Assembly (NCBI GenBank): GCA_023263235.1
Contig: JALQXE010000041.1
Span: 1 to 42,628, forward strand
Origin: Sediminibacterium sp.
GTDB taxonomy: Bacteria; Bacteroidota; Bacteroidia; Chitinophagales; Chitinophagaceae
Reading direction: 5' to 3'
DNA: 42,628 bases
Position numbers and translations under genes: made by a program. The notes below the pieces were generated by a model. It was not told where the DNA came from, did no database searches, and saw nothing but the letters and a program-made list of their open reading frames with translations. This document shows, one piece after another, positions 9,275-18,234 of this stretch; the stretch's first letter is position 1, and each line of letters starts with the position of its first letter.

Positions 9275-10129
9275 TTGAAGAATATCATTGGGTTCATAAG
9301 ACATAATCTTACTTTTATTACTTTTCTGATACTTCAAATTGTGTCATTGGTCATGCTATCTTCTTACAGTAAATCGCATGAGGTATTTTTTGGCACCTGG
9401 ACCAATCAGGTTGCAGGCAACGTAAATCAGTATTATAATAATTGGGCTTACTTTTTTAATTTAAAAGAAACCAATGCAAAGTTGGTTGCCGAAAATGTAA
9501 ACCTAAGAAACCAACTGGCTCAAAATTTTATAACAATTGATACCAGTAAAAAGTCAGGCACTTTGGTTTTGAGAAAAGATAGCTTGGAAGTGGTTCGTAA
9601 ATTTTTTTACTACCCGGCTAAAGTGGTGGGCAACACATTCACACTTCAAAAAAATTATATCTGGGTAGAAAGAGGTTCCAAACAAGGCGTTAGAAAGGAT
9701 ATGGCCGCCATTAGTCCCGACGGAAGTATTGTTGGCGTGGTGGTGGAAGTAAATGACAACTATAGTAAAATAATGAGCTTATTGCACCGCAACAGTAAGG
9801 TTAGTGCCATGCTCAAGCGAGATAAGATTGCAGGTAGCATAGAATGGGAAGGCGCAGACCCTTATACTTTGGTATTAAAAAATATATCAAAAAGTGCAGC
9901 ACCTAAAATTGGCGATACGGTATTAACCAGCCCCTACTCAAGTAATTTTCCTCCACAGTTAATGGTGGGAAAAGTGATGAATATTGTTAAAGACCCTTCA
10001 AGCAATTTTTTGACTTTGAATGTTAAAGCAGCTACCAACTTCTTTAATCTTGAATATGTATACCTAATAGAGAATCGAAGAATGGATGAACAAAAACAAT
10101 TAGAAAAACCGGAGGCAACCAATGAATAG
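9275..10129 (+). CDS. mreC: Rod-shape determining protein MreC, TTG start
   Basis: Membrane-anchored periplasmic scaffold of the elongasome that contacts PBP2; 284 residues. One N-terminal helix (about 12-28) is followed by a coiled-coil stretch (NLKETNAKLVAENVNLRNQL) and the beta-rich MreC core with GSKQGVRKDMAAISPDG. The only start that keeps the membrane helix is TTG at 9275: an in-frame stop (TAA, 9269-9271) lies just upstream and the first ATG is at residue 27, inside the helix. The gene starts 16 bases after mreB and overlaps mreD by 8 bases. The last 15 or so residues are charged and look disordered. Confidence 0.93.
   Translation: MKNIIGFIRHNLTFITFLILQIVSLVMLSSYSKSHEVFFGTWTNQVAGNVNQYYNNWAYFFNLKETNAKLVAENVNLRNQLAQNFITIDTSKKSGTLVLRKDSLEVVRKFFYYPAKVVGNTFTLQKNYIWVERGSKQGVRKDMAAISPDGSIVGVVVEVNDNYSKIMSLLHRNSKVSAMLKRDKIAGSIEWEGADPYTLVLKNISKSAAPKIGDTVLTSPYSSNFPPQLMVGKVMNIVKDPSSNFLTLNVKAATNFFNLEYVYLIENRRMDEQKQLEKPEATNE
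10111..10115 (+). promoter_or_regulatory. Shine-Dalgarno-like GGAGG before mreD
   Basis: GGAGG sits six bases before the mreD ATG, inside the end of mreC. Such sites are rare in this window, where most starts have none. It could support re-initiation at the 8-base mreC/mreD overlap. It also encodes MreC residues, so chance is possible. Confidence 0.35.
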
Positions 10130-10643
10130 TATTTTAAAAAATAGCATTCGTTTTGTTTTGTTCCTTTTGATACAAATTATCATACTGAACGAAATTCCTC
10201 CATTGCATCAGTATATCACACCCTACTTATACTTCACTTTTTTGCTTTGGCTACCCTTTGGTACCAGCAAATTAACCTTAACATTTCTAGGATTTGTATT
10301 AGGATTTAGTTTGGATATATTCACCAATACACCTGGTTTGCATACCGCTGCAGCAGTTTTAATTGGGTATATAAGACCTAGCATATTAAACTTATTACTA
10401 GCACAAGAAACTTCGGAAGAAATTACCAAAGAGCCTAGTGTTGGAACAATGGGATGGGGACCTTACTTTATTTATGCTATCATCATCACGTTTGTACATC
10501 ATTTTTACTTAGTGCTTTTGGAATGGTTGCAATTTGGCAGCTTTACTTATTTTCTTGGAAAAGTAATTTCAACCACATTAATGAGCACCTTACTCATCTT
10601 TGTAGTTGAGCTTGTTATGAACCGTCGCAAGCTAAAAAGATAA
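10122..10643 (+). CDS. mreD: Rod-shape determining protein MreD
   Basis: A 173-residue hydrophobic protein with five or six predicted helices, starting SILKNSIRFVLFLLIQIIILNEIP and containing the charged-interrupted FVLGFSLDIFTNTPGLHTAA segment typical of MreD (helix with D near the membrane, then PGxxxxA). MreD is an inner-membrane component of the elongasome with a scaffold role. Sequence conservation in this family is low, so the assignment rests on size, topology and its position between mreC (8-base overlap) and PBP2 (3-base gap). The C-terminus is basic (NRRKLKR). Confidence 0.9.
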   Translation: MNSILKNSIRFVLFLLIQIIILNEIPPLHQYITPYLYFTFLLWLPFGTSKLTLTFLGFVLGFSLDIFTNTPGLHTAAAVLIGYIRPSILNLLLAQETSEEITKEPSVGTMGWGPYFIYAIIITFVHHFYLVLLEWLQFGSFTYFLGKVISTTLMSTLLIFVVELVMNRRKLKR

Positions 10644-10646
10644 TTC

Positions 10647-12779
10647 ATGGCACTGTATAATTCAAATAGAGGGGGTATTATTCAAATAATTATTGGTGTT
10701 GTTATTACCATAATCATCGGACAATTAGTAAGCTTACAAATATTTTCAAATAAGTATAAATTAGCTGCAGACAATAACGCTATTTTTAGAAGAATTATCT
10801 ATCCCGATCGTGGTATAATTTATGATCGAAAGAAACGTGCTTTATTAGAAAATACCATTAGTTACGATTTGGTCGTGATACCCAACGAAGCAAAAGGCGT
10901 TGATACCACTGCACTTTGCGAAATATTAAAAATTGATAAAGAAGAGTACAATAAGCGAATGATAGACGTGATTGTAAAAAATACACGTGTAAAAGTGGGT
11001 GTATTTGAACCCTTCTTATCTCCCGAATTGTATGCACAGTTAACTGAAAACTTATACCGTTTTCCAGGTTTCTCTTTATCAGAAAGATCCATTAGAAACT
11101 ACCCATACAATACAGCCGCTCATGTATTAGGTTATGTTGCGGAAGTAGATGTAAACTTTTTACAAAAGCATGATACAGACGGTTATGAAATGGGTGATTA
11201 TGCAGGAATGACTGGTCTTGAAAAACAGTACGAAAAAGTACTTATGGGACAAAGAGGTGTAAAAAGATATTTACGTGATAATAAAGGAAAAATTCAGGGT
11301 GCATTTGAAAAAGGACAATTTGATACAGTAGCTGTTGCAGGAAAAAATTTATACACTTCCATGGATGTTGAAGTGCAACAGCTAGCAGAAAAGCTTTTAC
11401 AAAATAAAATTGGAAGTGCTGTTGTAATAAACCCTAAAACAGGCGGTGTAATTGCAATGGCATCTAGTCCTGGTTATAACCCGAATTTATTAACAGGCAA
11501 TCAAAGAAGAAAAACAATTGGTTCCTTATTAACTGATACGGCACGTCCTATTTATAATCGTGCAATTAAAGGACAGTACCCTCCAGGATCAACTTTTAAA
11601 CCACTTGGTGCTTTGATTGCATTGGACGAAGGATTAATTACTCCGAGTTATGGTTTTAACTGTTTTGGTTCTTATAATAATTGTGGCGATCCTCGTAAAT
11701 GTACACATGCTGGCGCAGGTCACGCTGCTAACTTACAAGTTGCATTGGCCAATTCATGCAACTCATACTTTTTACAAGTATTCAGGATGGCTATTGATAA
11801 TCCAAAATATGGAAATGCAAAAACAGGGTATTTAAAATGGAAAGAATATATTAATAGCTTTGGATTAGGTAGGCAATTAGGCATAGATTTACCAAGTGAA
11901 AACAAAGCGAATATTCCTGATACAGCTGCTTATAATAAAGACTTTGGCAACCCTAAATATTGGAATAGTTGCTTTATGCTTACGCTAGGTATAGGTCAGG
12001 ATAGAATGACAGCCACCCCTTTACAATTGGCAAACACAATGGCATTGATTGCCAATGAAGGTTACTATTACACACCTCACTTTGTAGACAGTATTGAAGA
12101 AGAAGACAATGAGGATAAATTAGCATTGGCAAAGTATAGAACCAAACAAGGCGTCACAAAAATTTCCAGTGATATTTATAAAGTAATTAAAGAAGGAATG
12201 CACGATGTTACGGTGTATGGTACAGCAGCAGGGGTTAAACTACCAGGCCATGAATATTGTGCAAAAACTGGAACTGCACAAAACCCGCATGGCGAGAACC
12301 ACTCTATTTTTGTTTGCTTTGCACCAAAGGACAATCCCAAAGTAGCAGTAGCAGTTGTGGTAGAGAATGCAGGTTATGGTGCTACTTGGGCAGGCCCTAT
12401 AAGTACTTTATTAATGGAGAAATATTTGAATGATACGCTTACTGCAGAAAGTTTAAAAAAATCGGAGGATTTAGCAAAAGTGGACTTAATGCCACAATCC
12501 ATAAAAAACTGGTATGCTAAAAATAAAACTGTACGACTAAGCCCCATTGAAGAATACAATAATGATGAACTAAGTGATGTATGGGATATGGAAATGGTAG
12601 GTGCTGATTATAAGCCCAAACCAAAAGTCATTGACACTATCAAAAAAGTGACCGATACCGCAAACCAAAAAAATAGTCCAAAGGAACCAGCGCGTTCTAC
12701 CATAAAAAAAGACAGCGCTGCACTGCTTCAAAAAAAGAAAAAAAAGATAACCCGTCCTAAAAATGGCAACCACACCTAA
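10647..12779 (+). CDS. mrdA: Penicillin-binding protein 2, elongation transpeptidase
   Basis: Class B PBP that crosslinks peptidoglycan during elongation: one N-terminal inner-membrane helix (about 11-30), then a periplasmic pedestal (YPDRGIIYDRK, GYVAEV) and a transpeptidase domain. The catalytic serine motif is S315-T-F-K318, followed by S370-C-N372 and K540-T-G542, all intact. At 710 residues it is longer than E. coli PBP2 (633). The extra length is a C-terminal tail of about 100 residues that ends in a Lys-rich stretch (QKKKKKITRPKNGN). The 3' end overlaps rodA by 17 bases, consistent with the obligate PBP2-RodA pairing. Expression is probably from the mreB promoter. Confidence 0.96.
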   Translation: MALYNSNRGGIIQIIIGVVITIIIGQLVSLQIFSNKYKLAADNNAIFRRIIYPDRGIIYDRKKRALLENTISYDLVVIPNEAKGVDTTALCEILKIDKEEYNKRMIDVIVKNTRVKVGVFEPFLSPELYAQLTENLYRFPGFSLSERSIRNYPYNTAAHVLGYVAEVDVNFLQKHDTDGYEMGDYAGMTGLEKQYEKVLMGQRGVKRYLRDNKGKIQGAFEKGQFDTVAVAGKNLYTSMDVEVQQLAEKLLQNKIGSAVVINPKTGGVIAMASSPGYNPNLLTGNQRRKTIGSLLTDTARPIYNRAIKGQYPPGSTFKPLGALIALDEGLITPSYGFNCFGSYNNCGDPRKCTHAGAGHAANLQVALANSCNSYFLQVFRMAIDNPKYGNAKTGYLKWKEYINSFGLGRQLGIDLPSENKANIPDTAAYNKDFGNPKYWNSCFMLTLGIGQDRMTATPLQLANTMALIANEGYYYTPHFVDSIEEEDNEDKLALAKYRTKQGVTKISSDIYKVIKEGMHDVTVYGTAAGVKLPGHEYCAKTGTAQNPHGENHSIFVCFAPKDNPKVAVAVVVENAGYGATWAGPISTLLMEKYLNDTLTAESLKKSEDLAKVDLMPQSIKNWYAKNKTVRLSPIEEYNNDELSDVWDMEMVGADYKPKPKVIDTIKKVTDTANQKNSPKEPARSTIKKDSAALLQKKKKKITRPKNGNHT

Positions 12780-14109
12780 TCAAAATAATTTTTCGAAGGG
12801 AACTGACTTGGCAGTAATCATTCTCTATTTTGCAATGATTACCATTGGAATACTTTGCATTTTTATGGTGGAGTATAATCCCAACGGAAGTTGGACCAGC
12901 TCCTTAATTGCTGGGAAAAATAGTTATAGTAAACAAATATACTTTGCCATTTTTTGTAGTTTTATTGGCATATTTATTTTACTACTAGACAGCAAGGTTT
13001 TTACGGCATTGGCGAACATATTATATGGCGTAGGTATTTTATTAATGCTTGCTACTTTTGTAATTGGTAAAAATATTAATGGCTCTAATAGCTGGATACC
13101 CATTGCTGGAGGATTTAATCTACAACCGGCCGAATTGTGTAAAATCTTTACAGCGCTTATACTTGCAAAGTTTATTTCTAAACCAGAAACAGATTTTACA
13201 AGTATTAAATCTCAATTGATTGCATTTGCTATGATTGCACTACCCGCAATCTTATCCATAATGCAACATGAAATGGGACTTGCCTTGGTATACAGCGCAT
13301 TTATATTTGCCATGTACCGCGAAGGTTTGCCTCCTCTATTTTTAATTGTAGCATTCTCCTTTGCCATTTTAGTAATAGCTACTTTATTAGTGGACCCATC
13401 CATTTTGTCCATTATCATTACCGTTATAAGTGCACTTATTATATTAAGTATGATAAAACGCTTTAAACGTAATAAAACAAAAATATTTGTAATACTAGGC
13501 ATATGGGGTATCTGTTTTGGATCGGTGAAATATGTGGTTCCTTATATTTTTAATAACGTTTTTGAATGTTATCAAAGTACTCGTATTTACAGTATGGTAG
13601 GAAAGGAATATGATTGTAGTCAAAACGTGAAGTCAGCTGGGACCGCTGGAAAGAAAAAAGGAAAAAAACCCGATGATTATAATGTAAAACAAAGTAAAAT
13701 AGCGATTGGATCGGGTGGTTTTTGGGGAAGAGGATTTTTAAAAGGTACTCAAACAAGAGGAAAATATGTTCCTGAGCAAAATACCGATTTCATATTCACT
13801 TCGCTAGGAGAAGCATTTGGGTTTGTAGGTACATTTACTTTTTTAAGCTTGTATTTATTTTTCCTATTCCGATTGATTAGAATAGCCGAGCGTCAGCGAA
13901 GTACCTTTTCGAGAGTATATGCATACAGTGTGGTAGGTATTTTCTTTTTTCATATTGCCGTGAACATAAGTATGACCATTGGCTTGTTTCCTGTAGTGGG
14001 TATTCCATTGCCATTAATTAGTTATGGCGGGTCTTCCCTACTCACTTTTACAGTGTTGGTATTTATACTACTTAGATTAGATGCCGACCGTCAAATGGTG
14101 ATCCGTTAA
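12763..14109 (+). CDS. rodA: RodA, SEDS peptidoglycan polymerase
   Basis: SEDS-family glycosyltransferase that polymerises lipid II with PBP2; 448 residues, 10 predicted helices. SEDS signatures: GSNSWIPIAGGFNLQPAELCK, QHEMGLALVY, QSKIAIGSGGFWGRGFLKGTQ, PEQNTDFIFTSLGEAFGFVG and the C-terminal GLFPVVGIPLPLISYGGSSL. It is RodA rather than FtsW because it follows PBP2 in the mre operon. Compared with E. coli RodA (370 residues) it carries extra sequence, including a Lys/Gly-rich insert of about 28 residues just before QSKIAIGSGG in the large extracytoplasmic loop. It starts inside the end of mrdA, which suggests translational coupling. Confidence 0.94.
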   Translation: MATTPNQNNFSKGTDLAVIILYFAMITIGILCIFMVEYNPNGSWTSSLIAGKNSYSKQIYFAIFCSFIGIFILLLDSKVFTALANILYGVGILLMLATFVIGKNINGSNSWIPIAGGFNLQPAELCKIFTALILAKFISKPETDFTSIKSQLIAFAMIALPAILSIMQHEMGLALVYSAFIFAMYREGLPPLFLIVAFSFAILVIATLLVDPSILSIIITVISALIILSMIKRFKRNKTKIFVILGIWGICFGSVKYVVPYIFNNVFECYQSTRIYSMVGKEYDCSQNVKSAGTAGKKKGKKPDDYNVKQSKIAIGSGGFWGRGFLKGTQTRGKYVPEQNTDFIFTSLGEAFGFVGTFTFLSLYLFFLFRLIRIAERQRSTFSRVYAYSVVGIFFFHIAVNISMTIGLFPVVGIPLPLISYGGSSLLTFTVLVFILLRLDADRQMVIR

Positions 14110-14118
14110 TTTTTATTT

Positions 14119-14877
14119 ATGCGCATTTATCCTTTATCAGAAGGTAGTTTTACCATTGACCAAACCAAAGTATTTGTTCCTTTCGATACTGCCAATGAAA
14201 ACTTACAAAATCGTCCCAAGGGAAGTTTGTTGGTAGAAATTCAACCATTTGTAGTTGTTACGGAACAGGATATTATTTTATTTGATACTGGTTTAGGATA
14301 TTTTAACAATGCAGGTATTCTTCAAATACATGATAACCTAATGCAAGTAGGAATTGATCCTTCGAGCGTGACAAAGGTTTTTATGAGTCATTTACATAAG
14401 GATCATGCTGGCGGAATAAGTTATTTACACCCTATTCATAATGAACGGTTCATTAGTTTTCCTTATGCTAAATATTATGTCCAAAGAAGGGAGTTTGAAT
14501 TGGCAATAAGTAATTCAAGTTCATCTTATTTAGCCGAGCAGGTGCAAATTTTAGAAGACTTTAGTGGTGTTGTTTGGTTAGACAATGATGAAGGACAAAT
14601 TGATAATTTGATTCATTACAAATTAACTTCGGGACATAGTTTGTATCATCAAGTTGCATGGATAAAAGAAAATGATACGGTGTTTTTCTTTGGTGGGGAC
14701 GAAGCACCTCAACTCCAACAAATGAAATCTAAGTTTGTTGCTAAATATGATATGGATGGGAAAAAAGCTATGGAGTGGAGACAATTGTGGTGGGAGGAAG
14801 GTTTACAGGATAATTGGACCTATGCATTTTATCATGATATTCAGTACCCAACCTATCAACATAATGCAACAGTTTAA
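14119..14877 (+). CDS. Metallo-beta-lactamase-fold hydrolase
   Basis: A 252-residue cytoplasmic protein (no signal peptide). The metal site is complete: H91-x-H93-x-D95-H96 in SHLHKDHAGG, H173 in TSGHS, D194 in FGGDE and a candidate C-terminal H239 in FYHD. The order fits the glyoxalase II/lactonase-like subgroup, but the substrate cannot be told. It begins 9 bases after rodA and is the last gene of the elongasome operon. Whether it contributes to wall synthesis or is only co-transcribed is unknown. It lacks features of a true beta-lactamase, having neither export signal nor class B sequence motifs. Confidence 0.85.
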   Translation: MRIYPLSEGSFTIDQTKVFVPFDTANENLQNRPKGSLLVEIQPFVVVTEQDIILFDTGLGYFNNAGILQIHDNLMQVGIDPSSVTKVFMSHLHKDHAGGISYLHPIHNERFISFPYAKYYVQRREFELAISNSSSSYLAEQVQILEDFSGVVWLDNDEGQIDNLIHYKLTSGHSLYHQVAWIKENDTVFFFGGDEAPQLQQMKSKFVAKYDMDGKKAMEWRQLWWEEGLQDNWTYAFYHDIQYPTYQHNATV

Positions 14878-14959
14878 AACAAACATTCATTAGGAATCAA
14901 TAGGGACAAGGCTTTCAAGGCATCTTCGAAATTTTTACACTACCTTTAGGGTAGCCATT

Positions 14960-17551
14960 ATGCCAATTTCAAATAATTTATATTTAGGACAATTTAGACG
15001 CAACGTATCTGACAAATATATTATCTACAATAGTCTTTTTGCAGCACTTCCTTATTCGGGAATTGCAAATGTAGGTGCTTTATTGCCTATCATGTTACAA
15101 ACCTGCGAAGAAGGATATGGAAAAGAGAAATCTCCCGTTGAAATAATTGATTACTTTTTTAAGCAACACACCGAAGTAAGTGATGAAAAAGAAAAAATGG
15201 ATCACTTGTTCAAGTATGTACAATACATGGAGAGGCAGGTGGTTTTATTTGATGCGATTGAGGACGCCGCTTTTACATCCGTAAATGATATGGAAGGTGC
15301 AGGTAGTATTAAAGCATTAATTAGAGAAGCCACTTTTGCAGGGAAAATGCAGGCACTAAGAAATAAGTTAAAAGACTTTAAAGTTAGAATTGTACTTACT
15401 GCTCATCCTACTCAATTTTATCCATCCAGTGTATTAGGAATTATTCATGATATGGGAGATGCGATTGCAAAAAATGACTACAATACCATTAATCACTATA
15501 TACAACAACTAGGATTAACCCCGTTCTTTAATAAAAAACAACCCACCCCTACAGATGAAGCATTAAACCTGATGTGGTATTTAGAAAACATATTTTATCA
15601 TTCCATAGGCAATATCTACAATGGTATCGTAAGCGATATATTTAATAATGATTTTGAATCGTCAAACCCATTTATTGAGTTAGGTTTTTGGCCTGGCGGA
15701 GACAGAGACGGAAATCCATATGTTAATGCAGCAACCACCCTTAAAGTAGCACAAGCACTAAGAAGTAGCATCATTGTTTGCTATTACAGAGATGTTAGAA
15801 AGCTAAAACGTAAACTCACTTTTGCTGGTGTAGATAATTTACTGGCTTCTTTGGAAGCACATTTATATGAAAATGTATTTAGACCAGATTTAAGTAAACC
15901 CATTACCGAGGCAGAAATAGTTGATTGTTTAACCACGATACGAAAAAAAATAATTGACGAAAATCATTCTTTATATTTATCAAGACTTGACAGCTTATTA
16001 AATAAGGTAAAAATATTTGGCACCCACTTTGCTTCATTAGATATTAGACAAGATAGCCGTATTCACAGAAAAGTATTAATGGATATTAATGAGATTGCAA
16101 AATCACAAAAAGGAAAAGGATTCCTTCCAGATAATTATATCCATCTAAGCAAAGAGGAGCAGATTGTAAGTTTAGCGTCATTAAAAGATAATTTAGATCC
16201 TTCTATTTATACAGAAACCATAACTAAAGACACTATTGAAAGTATCTACGCCATAGCAGAAGTGCAAGCAATGAATGGCATTAAAGGTTGTCACCGTTAT
16301 GTAATAAGCAACTGTCAGTCCGAAGTAGATATCATGGAATTATATGCGTTATTCCAACTTTGTGGTTGGGATGAAAATCTTTCAAATGTAGACATTGTCC
16401 CATTATTTGAAACCATTGACGATTTAGAAGCCTCTGAAGCCATTATGAATTGTTTATATAACAATACATTATTTGCTACACATTTAGTGGCAAGAAAAAA
16501 ACAGCAGCCCATTATGCTTGGCTTTAGTGATGGCACCAAAGATGGTGGGTATTTACAAGCCAATTGGAGCATTTATAAAGCAAAAGAGACACTCACTAAA
16601 ATTTCAAGAAAAAATAATATCGTCATTAAATTTTTTGATGGTCGAGGGGGTCCTCCTTCCAGAGGAGGTGGCAAAACGCATCAGTTTTATGCATCTATGG
16701 GCAATCAGATTGAAAATGAAGAAATCCAAATTACAATTCAAGGACAAACCATTACTTCAAATTTTGGAACCATTAATTCTTCTAAATATAATTTAGAACA
16801 ACTATTGAGTGCAGGTATAAGTCATGAATTATTTGCTGATACAAAATTGCAACTATCAGGTCAGGACCGATTAATTTTAGAAGCTTTAGGAAATATAAGT
16901 TACCAAACTTACCAGCAACTCAAAGAAAATCCTTTGTTCTTACCTTACCTGCAAAAGTTTAGTCCTTTAAATTATTACAGTAAAAGTAATATCGCGAGTA
17001 GACCAGCTAAAAGAGGCGCTGGAGACAGTCTGAAGTTTGAAGATTTAAGAGCTATTCCATTTGTTGGAAGCTGGAGTCAGTTAAAACAAAACGTTCCCGG
17101 TTTTTACGGTGTGGGGACAGCCTTACAAGTTTTAAAAGAAAAAGGACAATGGAAAGAAGTACAGTCTTTATTCAACAACATAGGTTTTTTTAAAACCCTA
17201 ATTGACAATAGCATGATGAGCATGGTAAAATCAAGCTTTACCATTACCAAGTATATTGATAGGGATCCAGCATTTAGTGAAATTTGGAACAATATAAGGG
17301 AGGAGTTTAAACTTACTACACAACTATATTTAGAATTAAGCAATACCAAAAGCTTAATGGAAAACGATACGGTGGGTAAACACTCTATATTATTAAGAGA
17401 TAGAATTGTATTGCCTTTACTTACTATTCAACAATATGCACTTTGCAGAGTACAGGATCCCAATATAAACAGCACATTAAAAGCTTCTTATGAGAAGTTA
17501 TTAACAAGAACTATGTTTGGTGTCATTAATGCGGCTAGAAATTCAGTTTAA
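14960..17551 (+). CDS. ppc: Phosphoenolpyruvate carboxylase
   Basis: Anaplerotic carboxylation of PEP to oxaloacetate in the cytoplasm; 863 residues, near the usual 880. The catalytic histidine lies in TAHPTQFYPSS (H149), where most PEPCs have HPTE. GFWPGGDRDGNPYV is the PEP-binding region. FDGRGGPPSRGGG (from F559, with R562) replaces the common GRGGxxGRGGxP loop, and the C-terminus ends INAARNSV, a variant of the RNTG end. These changes fit the diverged Bacteroidota branch of the family. A small hairpin (CTACC/GGTAG, 14940-14954) precedes the ATG. The gene is convergent with the AlkA-like gene with only 19 bases between stops. Confidence 0.94.
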   Translation: MPISNNLYLGQFRRNVSDKYIIYNSLFAALPYSGIANVGALLPIMLQTCEEGYGKEKSPVEIIDYFFKQHTEVSDEKEKMDHLFKYVQYMERQVVLFDAIEDAAFTSVNDMEGAGSIKALIREATFAGKMQALRNKLKDFKVRIVLTAHPTQFYPSSVLGIIHDMGDAIAKNDYNTINHYIQQLGLTPFFNKKQPTPTDEALNLMWYLENIFYHSIGNIYNGIVSDIFNNDFESSNPFIELGFWPGGDRDGNPYVNAATTLKVAQALRSSIIVCYYRDVRKLKRKLTFAGVDNLLASLEAHLYENVFRPDLSKPITEAEIVDCLTTIRKKIIDENHSLYLSRLDSLLNKVKIFGTHFASLDIRQDSRIHRKVLMDINEIAKSQKGKGFLPDNYIHLSKEEQIVSLASLKDNLDPSIYTETITKDTIESIYAIAEVQAMNGIKGCHRYVISNCQSEVDIMELYALFQLCGWDENLSNVDIVPLFETIDDLEASEAIMNCLYNNTLFATHLVARKKQQPIMLGFSDGTKDGGYLQANWSIYKAKETLTKISRKNNIVIKFFDGRGGPPSRGGGKTHQFYASMGNQIENEEIQITIQGQTITSNFGTINSSKYNLEQLLSAGISHELFADTKLQLSGQDRLILEALGNISYQTYQQLKENPLFLPYLQKFSPLNYYSKSNIASRPAKRGAGDSLKFEDLRAIPFVGSWSQLKQNVPGFYGVGTALQVLKEKGQWKEVQSLFNNIGFFKTLIDNSMMSMVKSSFTITKYIDRDPAFSEIWNNIREEFKLTTQLYLELSNTKSLMENDTVGKHSILLRDRIVLPLLTIQQYALCRVQDPNINSTLKASYEKLLTRTMFGVINAARNSV

Positions 17552-17570
17552 GTATATTATCTGAAATATT

Positions 17571-18176
17571 TTACAAAGGTGCTTTAGTATCCTTCCATTT
17601 CCACAAATGCAAACAGGCATAGGTTTTAAATGGCGTCCATTTATCTGCTTTTTTTAGCATTTTCTGATGCAACTCTTTTTTGGTTTCATATTTAATATGA
17701 TACAACTTAATCATCGCCTGTTGAATACCCAAATCATCCACGGCAAAAACATTTTCATGCCCTAAACTAAACATCAATAACATTTCAACCGTCCATCTCC
17801 CTACTCCTTTAATTTGAGTAAGCAATTCAATCACAGCTTCGGGTTCCATCTTGTATAATTGCTTGTCCGTTATTGCATGGTCTAAAAAAAACTGAGCCAC
17901 ATTTTGCACATAAGCTACTTTAGAATTACTTAAGCCAATACTTCTTAAAACAGCGGGATCGGTTGCCAACACCTGCTCACAGCTTGGCTCCTTACCACTG
18001 TATAAATTCAAAAACCGATCAAAGATTATCTTAGCCACTTTAGTACTTAATTGTTGACTTATAATACTGGCGATTAAACGAATTGGAGTATTCTTACGTC
18101 TATGTAAGACATGTGTATCTTCCTTTAAAAGAGCAGCTAATTTTAGATCCTTTTTTAAATGTATTTTATAACTCAT
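17571..18176 (-). CDS. AlkA-like DNA-3-methyladenine glycosylase (HhH-GPD)
   Basis: Base-excision repair glycosylase that removes alkylated purines; 201 residues, the minimal HhH-GPD size without the AlkA N-terminal domain. IISQQLSTKVA (38-48) opens the domain, the helix-hairpin-helix is LTQIKGVGRWTVEML (119-133), and VFAVDDLG carries the catalytic aspartate (D148, by analogy with AlkA D238). There are no four-cysteine iron-sulfur ligands, so it is not an MutY/Nth-type enzyme. The ATG at 18176 overlaps the region where the divergent NTF2-like gene begins its leader. It is a single-gene unit, convergent with ppc. Confidence 0.92.
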   Translation of the reverse strand: MSYKIHLKKDLKLAALLKEDTHVLHRRKNTPIRLIASIISQQLSTKVAKIIFDRFLNLYSGKEPSCEQVLATDPAVLRSIGLSNSKVAYVQNVAQFFLDHAITDKQLYKMEPEAVIELLTQIKGVGRWTVEMLLMFSLGHENVFAVDDLGIQQAMIKLYHIKYETKKELHQKMLKKADKWTPFKTYACLHLWKWKDTKAPL

Positions 18177-18234
18177 GCCACAAATTAGGGAGATTTATTT
18201 ATTTATCTTAACTTTTGATTCAAATCAAAATCAT

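Noticed and set aside
16518..16796. A 92-codon open frame inside ppc in another frame.
   Set aside because: It lies wholly within the conserved catalytic part of PEP carboxylase and its translation has no recognisable features.
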